Shown here: piece after piece, positions 1 to 5,655 of the stretch
Layout of the letters: the number at the start of each line of letters is the position of its first letter
How positions within the stretch are numbered: position 1 is the first letter of the stretch
From: Candidatus Bathyarchaeota archaeon
GTDB taxonomy: Archaea > Thermoproteota > Bathyarchaeia > TCS64
Assembly: GCA_013619005.1 (NCBI GenBank)
Contig: JABXKY010000176.1
Span: forward strand, 1-6,268
Reading direction: 5' to 3'
DNA length: 6,268 nucleotides
Made by a program: the position numbers and the translations under genes
Notes under the pieces: generated by a model
The model's database searches: none
Told to the model about the DNA's origin: nothing
Seen by the model: only the letters and a program-made list of their open reading frames with translations

Positions 1-1
1 G

Positions 2-760
2 GCCAACAAGCATGGAAGGATCATCGCAGACAACATCATGGGCCGGGAGGTTTCCTTCAAGGGGGTCAACGGTACCGCTGTCTTCAAGGTTCTTGACTGG
101 AACTGCGGCGCTACGGGTATCACCGAGAGGAAGGCATTGGAGCTTGGCTACGATGTGGTCACCGCCATTGTGCCCAGGGCTGACTACAGCGGCTATATCC
201 CTGGCAACAAGAGGACCGTCATCAAGCTCATCGCCGACAGGGTGAGCTGCAGGGTTCTGGGCTGCCAGGTGGTGGGCGAGGGTGACGGTGTCAAGAGGAT
301 CGACGTGGTGGCGACCGCCATGAAGTTCGGCTCGAACCTGAAATCAATAGCGGACCTGGACCTGGGGTACGCCCCAGCGTATAGCACGGCCATCGACGCG
401 ATAGCCCACGCATCCAACGTCATGAGGAACAAGGTACACGGGTTGGTTCACGGGGTCAGCCCCATTGAACTGAAGGAGAGGCTGGACGGAGACAGCGAGT
501 TCGTGCTCCTGGACGTCAGGCGGGACGAAGAGTATGACGCCGTTCACTTCAAGGACCCGCGGACCCTTCACATCCCGTTGGTGGACCTGAAGAGGCGCAT
601 ATCCGAGATACCGGAAGGCAAGGAGATCATCATCTACTGCCTCATCAGCGTAAGGGCTTACAACGTGGAGAGGACTCTCAGGGGCCTCGGCTTCAGTAAC
701 GTCAAGACCCTGGACGGCAGCCTCGTGGCCTGGCCGTTCCCGGAGTACCTCACCGCCTGA
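2..760 (+). CDS. Pyridine nucleotide-disulfide oxidoreductase (CoA-disulfide reductase-like) with C-terminal rhodanese domain, 5' partial
   Basis: The reading frame is open from base 2 and continues left of the window; 252 residues are visible. The start of the visible part (ANKHGR followed by IIADNI) matches the end of the NAD(P)H/FAD domains of CoA-disulfide reductases and NADH oxidases. The dimerisation domain follows, with the typical stretch DLGYAPAYSTAIDAIAHASN at about residues 120-139. The last 100 or so residues are a rhodanese domain: LLDVR, then HIPL, then the active loop C-LISV-R with its catalytic Cys encoded at 638-640. In the family, the flavoprotein half reduces CoA disulfides, persulfides or oxygen with NAD(P)H, and the rhodanese half carries sulfane sulfur. 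The redox Cys of the flavoprotein lies outside the window, so the substrate cannot be chosen. The TGA stop lies inside the 3' end of the convergent HIT gene. Family call firm; exact activity uncertain. Confidence 0.9.
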   Translation, partial: ANKHGRIIADNIMGREVSFKGVNGTAVFKVLDWNCGATGITERKALELGYDVVTAIVPRADYSGYIPGNKRTVIKLIADRVSCRVLGCQVVGEGDGVKRIDVVATAMKFGSNLKSIADLDLGYAPAYSTAIDAIAHASNVMRNKVHGLVHGVSPIELKERLDGDSEFVLLDVRRDEEYDAVHFKDPRTLHIPLVDLKRRISEIPEGKEIIIYCLISVRAYNVERTLRGLGFSNVKTLDGSLVAWPFPEYLTA

Positions 761-1169
761 TTTCTTCCCTTATCTTTTGGGCTATTTCCTCAAAGTACTC
801 CCTGTTTCTGGGCCTGAACCTGGCGGCGCCGCTGAATATGTTCATCCCAGTCTTCTTGGGCCTTGGTATGATGTGGATATGGACGTGGGGTATTAACTGG
901 CCCGCGTTGGGGCCGTTGTTGATGAAGATGTTGCTGGCCGGGGCGTCGAATGCCACCTGTATGGGCTTGACAAGCCCCTTGAGGGTGTCGAAGAGGGCGT
1001 TGTACAGTTCCTCGGGGAGGTCCTCCACGAACTGTTGGTGGTGCTTGGTGATGAGCAGAACGTGGCCGTCCGCCACCGGGTTGATGTCCAGGAACGCGAG
1101 GGTGTGCTCGTCCTCGTGGACCTTGTGGCTGGGCGCAGCGCCCTCGACTATATGGCAGAAGATACACAT
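750..1169 (-). CDS. HIT family nucleotide hydrolase/transferase
   Basis: A complete 139-residue protein, the usual length for a HIT protein of the HINT type. The N-terminal CIFC (Cys2, Cys5) is the first half of the zinc site common in this subfamily. LAFLDINPVADGHVLLITK follows at about 24-42. The triad motif HVHIHII places the histidines at 95, 97 and 99, the middle-to-last one being the nucleophile region that attacks the phosphate of nucleoside phosphoramidates or dinucleotides. It acts in the cytoplasm; the substrate cannot be told from sequence. Its ATG shares one base with the TAA of the DUF362 gene upstream (TAATG on the minus strand), and there is no strong ribosome binding site before it, so it is probably translated by re-initiation from the same mRNA. 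Its TGA overlaps the convergent flavoprotein gene by 11 bases. Confidence 0.93.
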   Translation of the reverse strand: MCIFCHIVEGAAPSHKVHEDEHTLAFLDINPVADGHVLLITKHHQQFVEDLPEELYNALFDTLKGLVKPIQVAFDAPASNIFINNGPNAGQLIPHVHIHIIPRPKKTGMNIFSGAARFRPRNREYFEEIAQKIREEIRR

Positions 1170-2254
1170 TATTCATCAGGCCTTATGGCTTTCAATGCGC
1201 CGTGGGGGCAGAGCTCGACGCAGCAGAAGCACTGGATGCACCTGTCCATGTTGAACTCGGGGAGCTTGTGGATCGTGATTACCTGGGCGGGGCACACCTT
1301 TGCGCATATGCCGCAGGCGATGCACTTGTCCTCATCCACTAAGATGGGCATCCTGATGTCTATGAACATCTGGCCGTCCTGGTGACCCTCTGGTTTCTTC
1401 ATCGGGTGGACCACGTCCTCGATTGCCTCCCCAACAACCTCGATCTCCTCCATTCCCCTGGGGCCGATGCCCCTCTGGATGGCAAGATGATTTGTCCCCA
1501 CCTCGTTGACCGGGTCCCACCCCATGATTGACGCCGCCACCATGTCAACGGCCACCGCGTCCCCCCCGGCTATTATGAGCCCCAGTTCAACCGCGTCACC
1601 GGAGGCTGGCCCCTCTCCCTCCATGGCCACGTGGCCGTCAACCACGTGGAGCTTGACCTGGTCCTTGATGGCAGAGTAGATGTCAAGGAGCAGGTGGTTG
1701 AAGGCCTCCGAGTCGTTGCCGACGTGGACGTGGTGGTGGGCCTTGGTGCCCCCCTGCTGGAGGCCGAACAGGTTCTTGACGGCGCATGTGAGCGTGGTCA
1801 GGACATGGGTCTTGAGGGTGGGGAAATTGATGACTGGGTTCTTGGTCGCCGTCTCGGGGAACCAGAGGTCGTTGAGGATCACTCCCTCTATGGTTCTCTT
1901 GACGGGGGGCTCCCTGTCAAGCATGGTTATCTCGATCCCGTTCTCCTCGCAGAGATTTCTTACACCCAACCCGTCAAACACCACGTCGGGTCGTGTGTAA
2001 GACGCGGTCGCGGGGCATTCACCGAGAACGGTCTTGCTCCCCTGTTCCTTGAGCAGCTCGTGGATGGCGAGGACCACCCGCATGTCAGTGGTGGCGCCTG
2101 TCTCGGGTCCCTTGACTGTGAACAGGTTGGGTTTGAGGAGGGTCTCTTGACCTGGTTCAACGAATTTGTCTATGCCTCCCAGGAGCTCGACGGCCCTCTT
2201 CGTGGCCTCCCCGACCCCTATATCGGTCTTGACGACGGCGACCCTGTGCTTCAT
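1169..2254 (-). CDS. DUF362 domain protein with C-terminal 2[4Fe-4S] ferredoxin domain
   Basis: A complete 361-residue protein. Residues 1 to about 290 are a DUF362 domain. The recognisable blocks are LLKPNLF near residue 40, NFPTLKTH followed by CAVKNLFG in the middle, and [17 protein letters not shown] further on. The C-terminus is a bacterial-type ferredoxin: C311-x2-C314-x2-C317-x3-C321-P and C339-x2-C342-x2-C345-x3-C349-P, enough for two [4Fe-4S] clusters. DUF362 proteins are widespread in anaerobic archaea and bacteria; no reaction is established, though an electron-transfer or reductive role is a fair inference from the clusters. No signal peptide or membrane segment is seen, so it is cytoplasmic. 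A TATA-like box about 28 bases before the ATG suggests a leaderless transcript that also carries the HIT gene. The ATG fits the TATA spacing and the family N-terminus (VAVVKTD). Confidence 0.93.
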   Translation of the reverse strand: MKHRVAVVKTDIGVGEATKRAVELLGGIDKFVEPGQETLLKPNLFTVKGPETGATTDMRVVLAIHELLKEQGSKTVLGECPATASYTRPDVVFDGLGVRNLCEENGIEITMLDREPPVKRTIEGVILNDLWFPETATKNPVINFPTLKTHVLTTLTCAVKNLFGLQQGGTKAHHHVHVGNDSEAFNHLLLDIYSAIKDQVKLHVVDGHVAMEGEGPASGDAVELGLIIAGGDAVAVDMVAASIMGWDPVNEVGTNHLAIQRGIGPRGMEEIEVVGEAIEDVVHPMKKPEGHQDGQMFIDIRMPILVDEDKCIACGICAKVCPAQVITIHKLPEFNMDRCIQCFCCVELCPHGALKAIRPDE

Positions 2255-2278
2255 ATCACTGTTTTGGCGGTTGGGCGT

Positions 2279-2289
2279 GATAAAGATAA
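2279..2289 (-). promoter_or_regulatory. TATA box of the DUF362-HIT operon (probably leaderless)
   Basis: The minus strand reads CTTATCTTTATC here. The CTTTATC core is centred about 28 bases before the ATG at 2254, which is where an archaeal TATA box must be if transcription starts at or next to the start codon. No usable ribosome binding site lies between the box and the ATG; GTGAT directly abuts the ATG, too close to work as one. Confidence 0.5.
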
Positions 2290-2335
2290 GGATTGATTGG
2301 CACGCCTTGGGTGAGGCGCCCGGTGAGAAGGGGTG

Positions 2336-2737
2336 TTAACTGATTTCCTGTGCCTGGGCTTTCTGCTCGGGCTGCACCGTCAATAGGTCTCTGAGCGTGA
2401 TGTACCCCACCAGTTCCTTGTCGACGACGGGCAGTGTGTACACGTTTGACTCGGTGAGTATGGTTCGCACGTCGCTGAGGGCCGTGGTGGGCCTTACCAG
2501 TATGATCTCCTCATCGGTTATACTCTCTATGCTTGTCTTCTTGGGGTTGAATCCCGGGGTGTACGTGTAGCGGAGTATATCGTTTACCGTGACTGATCCC
2601 AGTATCTCTCCGTTTTTCGTTACTATGATGGTGTCTATCCCCGCCGTGATCATTATCTGGGCGGCCTCGGTGACCGTGGACTCGTGGGGCACCGTGTACG
2701 GGTGTCCCTTCATGGCGTGTCTTACCTGTAGAATCAT
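2336..2737 (-). CDS. Two-CBS-domain regulatory protein, coupled to TFB
   Basis: A complete 133-residue protein made of a single pair of CBS domains, roughly residues 8-58 and 70-122, with the typical ends GSVTVNDILRY and GYITLRDLLTV. CBS pairs bind adenine nucleotides, S-adenosylmethionine or similar ligands and act as sensors. There is no attached enzyme or DNA-binding domain, so it must work through a partner. The gene starts inside the stop codon of the TFB gene (ATGA overlap at 2734-2737) and has its own GAGGT ribosome binding site six bases before the ATG, so the two are co-transcribed and probably made in a fixed ratio. A regulatory link to TFB is an inference from this coupling. The tail after residue 122 is polar and Gln-rich, with no recognised motif. 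Confidence 0.92.
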   Translation of the reverse strand: MILQVRHAMKGHPYTVPHESTVTEAAQIMITAGIDTIIVTKNGEILGSVTVNDILRYTYTPGFNPKKTSIESITDEEIILVRPTTALSDVRTILTESNVYTLPVVDKELVGYITLRDLLTVQPEQKAQAQEIS

Positions 2738-3642
2738 ACCTGTACCTCAAAGTCCAGTGTCTTCATGAGCTCCTTGTAGCGGTTCCTGATGGTGACCTCG
2801 GTTATCTGGGCCGTCTTGGCTATCTCGCCCTGTGTTCGGTGCTCCTCGCTGAGCCTGCACGCGATGTATAGGGCTGCCGCCGTTATCCCCTCGGGGGCCC
2901 TCCCGATGGTTAACCTCTGCGCCTTTGCCTTCTCCATGATTCTTCTGCAAAGCTGCTCCGTGAGGCCGCTGACCCTGAGGGCGCTCACGTACTTTGTGAT
3001 TAGCTGATCCTTGTTGACCTGGGGGATCTCTGGCTGCAGCTGCTTGTACAGGTGGCGGTAGTTCCGCGCGGCCTCCTTGCGGGTGATGGTGGCTGCCTTG
3101 GCCACGTCCTCCAGGCTCCTGATGACGTTGCACTGTCTGCATGCCATGTAGACGGCCGATGCCACTACGGACTGTATGGTTCTTCCCCTGATGAGTCCCT
3201 GGGTCACCGCCTTCCTGTAGAGGTGCGCCGCTGTCTCCCTGGTGTTCTGGGGCAGCTTGAGCTCGTCGGCGATGCGGTTGAGCTCGCTTAAGGCCTGGGT
3301 GAGGTTCCTCTGCACGCTGTTGTTGGTGGTGGTCCTGCGCTGCCACTTGCGGAGCCTGTGCTGTCGCTCCTTTTCCTCCAGGGTGAGGCGTCTTCCCGTG
3401 CCGTCCTGGCTCTTCCATGAGATCGTTGTGCTGAGGCCCTTGTCGTGGATGAGGTTTGTGAGGGGCGCACCGACCCTTGTGAGCTTGTCGGACTGCTGTG
3501 GATCGAAGGCGCGCCACTCGGGGCCTTGGTTGAACATGATGGAATCGAGGACCGTGCCGCAGGCCGTGCATACTAGCTCGCCTGAGTCGTTATCTGATAC
3601 AATTTTCGTGCTTCCGCATTCGCATGTTAGAGTCTGAGCCAC
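2734..3642 (-). CDS. tfb: Transcription initiation factor TFB
   Basis: A complete 302-residue archaeal TFB (TFIIB homologue), which bridges TBP at the TATA box and RNA polymerase. An N-terminal zinc ribbon uses Cys7, Cys9, Cys25 and Cys28. The B-finger/linker with GPEWRAF (40-46) and HDKGLSTTI (66-74) follows. There are two cyclin-like repeats at about 110-200 and 208-298, the second ending in the helix-turn-helix that reads the BRE (ITEVTIRNRYKELM, 280-293). The first cysteine pair is C-x-C and not the usual C-x2-C. The start is GTG, chosen because GAGGT lies seven bases upstream and the ribbon begins at once. Many archaea carry several TFB paralogues; whether this is the main one cannot be judged here. 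The stop overlaps the CBS gene start by four bases. Confidence 0.97.
   Translation of the reverse strand: MAQTLTCECGSTKIVSDNDSGELVCTACGTVLDSIMFNQGPEWRAFDPQQSDKLTRVGAPLTNLIHDKGLSTTISWKSQDGTGRRLTLEEKERQHRLRKWQRRTTTNNSVQRNLTQALSELNRIADELKLPQNTRETAAHLYRKAVTQGLIRGRTIQSVVASAVYMACRQCNVIRSLEDVAKAATITRKEAARNYRHLYKQLQPEIPQVNKDQLITKYVSALRVSGLTEQLCRRIMEKAKAQRLTIGRAPEGITAAALYIACRLSEEHRTQGEIAKTAQITEVTIRNRYKELMKTLDFEVQV
2744..2748 (-). promoter_or_regulatory. Ribosome binding site of the CBS gene
   Basis: GAGGT on the minus strand, six bases before the ATG at 2737 and inside the last codons of the TFB gene. It supports independent initiation or efficient re-initiation at the coupled start. Confidence 0.7.
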
Positions 3643-3649
3643 TGTATGA

Positions 3650-3654
3650 ACCTC
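3650..3654 (-). promoter_or_regulatory. Ribosome binding site that fixes the GTG start of TFB
   Basis: GAGGT on the minus strand, seven bases before the GTG at 3642. There is no in-frame ATG nearby, and this site decides the start. It also shows that the TFB mRNA has a leader, unlike the DUF362 and stress-protein genes. Confidence 0.75.
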
Positions 3655-3680
3655 ATTAATCAGTTTTACCGGTCCATCTC

Positions 3681-3690
3681 TATTAACCCC
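3681..3690 (-). promoter_or_regulatory. Candidate TATA box for the TFB-CBS operon
   Basis: The minus strand reads GGGGTTAATA. It is centred near 3685, so transcription would start near 3658 and give a leader of about 16 bases that just includes the GAGGT site. The box is not a strong match. The alternative is the TATTTAA element at 3714-3722, which would give a leader of about 50 bases. A short (GT)5 run at 3691-3700 separates the two. Confidence 0.3.
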
Positions 3691-3710
3691 GTGTGTGTGT
3701 GAATAATCTA

Positions 3711-3724
3711 CAAACCTTAAATAC
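3711..3724. promoter_or_regulatory. Strong archaeal promoter-like element in the divergent region
   Basis: The + strand reads CAAACCTTAAATAC, close to the archaeal BRE (purine/A-rich) plus TATA consensus. The AT core is nearly palindromic, so it could also serve the minus strand (TATTTAAGG) for TFB. The A-rich side lies upstream for the + strand, which favours rightward transcription starting near 3745, where a run of seven T begins. No gene starts just downstream, so it would give either a leader of about 125 bases for the QueG-like gene or a short RNA. Confidence 0.4.
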
Positions 3725-3841
3725 GACTAATGGGACTCCCGAGGTTTTTTTGGTTTTAATGCTCCAGTGCTTCTGGTGATGTCAGTGATAACCCGCGAAG
3801 ATGAACTTGTTCTATATTTGGCGGTTGATCCCTCTACTGTT

Positions 3842-3850
3842 CTTTTATAC
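3842..3850 (+). promoter_or_regulatory. TATA box of the QueG-like gene
   Basis: CTTTTATAC, centred near 3846, is the best TATA match before the QueG-like gene. It predicts a transcript starting near 3871-3874, at or within a few bases of the possible start codons, so the mRNA would have little or no leader. Confidence 0.5.
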
Positions 3851-3868
3851 ATCCTCGACTGACTCTGG

Positions 3869-4636
3869 TTGATTAATTTGGGTTACAGCGAGGAGACGGT
3901 GAGGTTCACCGAGGACGTCATCGAGAGGGCGCATAGGTACGGGTTCCCCCTTGTTGGCATCGTGTCAGCCATGGATTATGATGCCGTTCCCTCCCACTTC
4001 ATCGGCCACAGGGACTATATGTGTGACACAAAGAAGACGGGGGACTACATGGAGGGGGCCAAGAGCCTCATCATACTGGGCGTCCAGGTGTGGGACAGCC
4101 TCTTCGATATGGTCATCAAGGTGGGGGACCACCACGAGTACCCCGACGAGTGGAGGGGCAGGTACTACGCCAGGCGCATGACCCGGCACCTGGACGGCCT
4201 GGGGTACAGGACCGAGCTGGAGCCCGAGCTGCTGAGCAAGAAACGGATGGCCCAGCTGGGGGGCATCGGTGGCTTCGGTAAGCAGAGCCTCATAGTGAAC
4301 CCGGAGTTCGGGCCATGGCTGAGGCTTAGGAGCATCCTCACTGACGCCGAGCTTGTGCCCACGGACCCTTTCACCGAGGACCTGTGCGGTGAGTGCGACG
4401 AGTGTGTAAAGGCGTGCCCCGTGGGTGCGTTGACTCCCCACAAGGTTGACCCCGACAGGTGCCTGCTGGGGATGAGGTGGGAGGACAGGCTCAGCGAGGA
4501 GTTCAGGGATGTCTACATGGAGCACAGCCCAAGCCTGACTGAGTCTACGTGGCTCATGTGTAACACGTGCCAGAAGGCGTGCCCCATCGGCAGGGACCTG
4601 AGGTTCGAGAAAAGGGACAGGGTCCTAGCCCAGTAG
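3869..4636 (+). CDS. QueG-like double [4Fe-4S] cluster protein (not expected to act on queuosine)
   Basis: A 255-residue cytoplasmic protein resembling the core of epoxyqueuosine reductase and reductive-dehalogenase-type proteins. AQLGGIGGFGKQSLIVNPEFG (128-148) is the family's AGLG-x2-GKN-LL block. A first cluster motif C173-x2-C176-x2-C179-x3-C183-P follows, and the second cluster uses C198 with C231-x2-C234-x3-C238-P. In QueG these clusters feed electrons to cobalamin. Archaea carry archaeosine and not queuosine, so the substrate here is probably different. The protein is shorter than typical QueG (over 300 residues). The start is unsure: the frame opens after a TGA at 3860-3862 with only TTG at 3869 and 3878, or GTG at 3899; there is no early ATG. 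The TATA spacing favours 3869 or 3878. The TAG overlaps the convergent small gene by 12 bases. Confidence 0.85.
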   Translation: MINLGYSEETVRFTEDVIERAHRYGFPLVGIVSAMDYDAVPSHFIGHRDYMCDTKKTGDYMEGAKSLIILGVQVWDSLFDMVIKVGDHHEYPDEWRGRYYARRMTRHLDGLGYRTELEPELLSKKRMAQLGGIGGFGKQSLIVNPEFGPWLRLRSILTDAELVPTDPFTEDLCGECDECVKACPVGALTPHKVDPDRCLLGMRWEDRLSEEFRDVYMEHSPSLTESTWLMCNTCQKACPIGRDLRFEKRDRVLAQ

Positions 4637-4798
4637 TTTCTTCATCTCGTCGAGGGTTTCCCGGCTGTCTAGCATGGCCTGGATGTGGCTCACAAACGTG
4701 AGGGCTCCCTTGATCTCGTATAGACTGTACTTGTCCATGGTGTCGGCGAATTTATCGTCGGTCATCGTCTTTTCGATGACCTTGTTGATCGCGCGCGC
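4625..4798 (-). pseudogene. Small conserved-looking gene, 5' end lost
   Basis: The minus strand encodes about 58 plausible residues running from ARAINKVIEKT through DKYSLYEIKG to DEMKKLLG and a TAG stop. The sequence is helical and charged with sensible codon use, and its stop overlaps the stop of the QueG-like gene by 12 bases, as for other real convergent pairs here. Going further upstream, the frame stays open to an ATG at 4885 but becomes a proline- and basic-rich string that is just the antisense of the ZIP transporter, so the true N-terminus appears to have been lost near 4800. An internal ATG at 4763 could still give a 46-residue protein, but it has no good ribosome binding site or TATA box. 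I do not recognise the family. It could be intact and merely short. Confidence 0.5.
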
Positions 4799-4808
4799 GG
4801 TGTTGACG

Positions 4809-5003
4809 GCGCTGTACCTGGGTGGGCGCGTGGAGGGCTTGGCGGGGTTCCTGCTGCCCTTCGCGGCGGGTAACTTTGTGTACATCGCAGGGTGTGACCT
4901 GGTGCCGGAGCTGCTGGACCAGAAGGGTTTTGGTAAGGGGCTGTCCCAGTTCGGTTTGATGGCCCTGGGGGTGCTGCTGATGTACCTGGTGAAGCTGTTC
5001 TAG
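4809..5003 (+). pseudogene. ZIP family metal transporter, C-terminal fragment only
   Basis: About 64 residues match the last two membrane helices of ZIP (Zn/Fe) permeases: VEGLAGFLLPFAAGNFVYIA, followed by CDLVPELL, then the final helix SQFGLMALGVLLMYLVKLF before TAG. The family motif P-FAAGNF-Y-IAG-DL-PEL is well kept. ZIP proteins usually have about 230-300 residues and bind metal through His/Asp/Glu motifs in helices 4 and 5; those helices are absent. The frame does extend left to 4674, but that part is only the antisense of the neighbouring small gene. With no promoter and no metal site this cannot be a working transporter by itself. The stop overlaps the stress-protein stop by four bases. 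It is either a deletion remnant or an assembly join. Confidence 0.75.
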
Positions 5004-5455
5004 GGTTTGCAGAACTTGTGGTCCTTGACCACCAGCACGGGCACGGTGCAGGCGTCGGTGACCTGCCTGCTGACGCTTCCCAGCATCCAGTTGAGGATGC
5101 CCCCTGTGCCCCTGTTGCCCACCACTATGAGGTCAACCTCTCTGGCCCTGGCTGCCTCCACGATTTTCCTTGACGGGCTGCCCGTCATGACTATGGGCAC
5201 CACCTTCAGGCCCGGGTGACTGTCCTCGACCTCTTTGACCTTGGATGCGACCATCTTCTTAACGCTCTCCTCGATGGTGTCGATGTAATCCGGTAGCTGG
5301 GGCATCTCCCCCTCCAGCCCCATGGATGGGATGGGGGGCACGACGCTGAGTATTGTGAGCTCTGCCTTGTTGTTGGCGGCCATGCCCGCTGCTACCTTTA
5401 ACGCGTGTAGGCTGGGAGCCGATCCGTCTATGGCGACCAGTATCTTTTTCCACAT
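5000..5455 (-). CDS. Universal stress protein (UspA family), ATP-binding type
   Basis: A complete 151-residue single-domain USP. The N-terminus KKILVAIDGSAPSLHALKVA carries the first nucleotide-binding strand with Asp10. The C-terminal part has the exact ATP motif G113-x2-G116-x9-G126-S127, followed by TVPVLVVK. USPs of this kind form dimers in the cytoplasm and bind ATP, and they are induced in stress or tied to transport and metabolism. Residues 45-60 form the usual variable insertion. The start is the ATG lying 26 bases after a clear TATA box, which implies a leaderless mRNA. The TAG overlaps the stop of the ZIP fragment. Many USPs sit beside transporters, so an ancestral link with the ZIP gene is possible but unproven. 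The last residues, HKFCKP, carry the only Cys besides Cys136. Confidence 0.95.
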   Translation of the reverse strand: MWKKILVAIDGSAPSLHALKVAAGMAANNKAELTILSVVPPIPSMGLEGEMPQLPDYIDTIEESVKKMVASKVKEVEDSHPGLKVVPIVMTGSPSRKIVEAARAREVDLIVVGNRGTGGILNWMLGSVSRQVTDACTVPVLVVKDHKFCKP

Positions 5456-5475
5456 GGTTACCGTTGGGGCGCGGC

Positions 5476-5486
5476 GGTATATATGG
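5476..5486 (-). promoter_or_regulatory. TATA box of the universal stress protein gene (leaderless)
   Basis: The minus strand reads CCATATATACC. The core TATATAT (5478-5484) is centred 26 bases before the A of the ATG at 5455, the standard archaeal distance to the transcription start. No ribosome binding site lies between, so the mRNA should begin at the start codon. Confidence 0.7.
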
Positions 5487-5594
5487 AAACCTTAGGGGGT
5501 TGATGGCTACCGCCCACTGATGGTGCATTTATTTTATTTGGGGGGCGGGGGATACACCTCTCTATTTGGTCTATATGGAACACGTTTACCATAT
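5480..5594. repeat. TATATGGAA direct repeat with a nearby inverted copy
   Basis: TATATGGAA occurs at 5480-5488, over the stress-protein TATA box, and again at 5572-5580. ATATGG at 5573-5578 pairs with CCATAT at 5589-5594 as a six-base inverted repeat with a ten-base gap. This could be an operator in the divergent region between the stress protein and the small cysteine protein, but the units are short and AT-rich enough to arise by chance. Confidence 0.25.
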
Positions 5595-5614
5595 TTTGGT
5601 GTATGTATGCCGCA

Positions 5615-5626
5615 TTTCTTATATTC
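5615..5626 (+). promoter_or_regulatory. Candidate TATA box of the 54-residue cysteine protein
   Basis: TTTCTTATATTC, centred near 5622, predicts a start near 5648, about eight bases before the ATG at 5656. The surrounding 100 bases are AT-richer than the genes, as expected for a promoter region. Confidence 0.45.
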
Positions 5627-5655
5627 AACTGTTTAGCATTGGTGTCTGGCCTACA

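Noticed and set aside
1631..2296. Long + strand frame of 221 codons opposite the DUF362 gene
   Set aside because: It is a shadow of the GC-rich DUF362 gene, whose domain and ferredoxin motifs are unmistakable. The + frame has no domain-like pattern.
2297..2323. CGCCT/AGGCG hairpin after the TFB-CBS operon as a terminator
   Set aside because: The stem is only five base pairs, with no T-run after it on the minus strand. Archaeal terminators depend on T-runs, so it is too weak to annotate.
2747..3571. 274-codon minus-strand frame overlapping TFB
   Set aside because: It is a low-complexity, His/Arg/Gly/Gln-rich product of reading TFB in the wrong frame.
3691..3701. GT dinucleotide run as a functional repeat
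   Set aside because: There are only five units, too few to call a repeat feature.
3860..3862. TGA as a selenocysteine codon joining the short frame to the QueG-like gene
   Set aside because: No SECIS-like structure was recognised, the upstream codons do not look coding, and no Cys is expected at that place in the family.
4674..4808. Left part of the + frame that runs into the ZIP fragment
   Set aside because: It is the antisense of the small minus-strand gene. Only the part from about 4809 onward resembles a ZIP protein.
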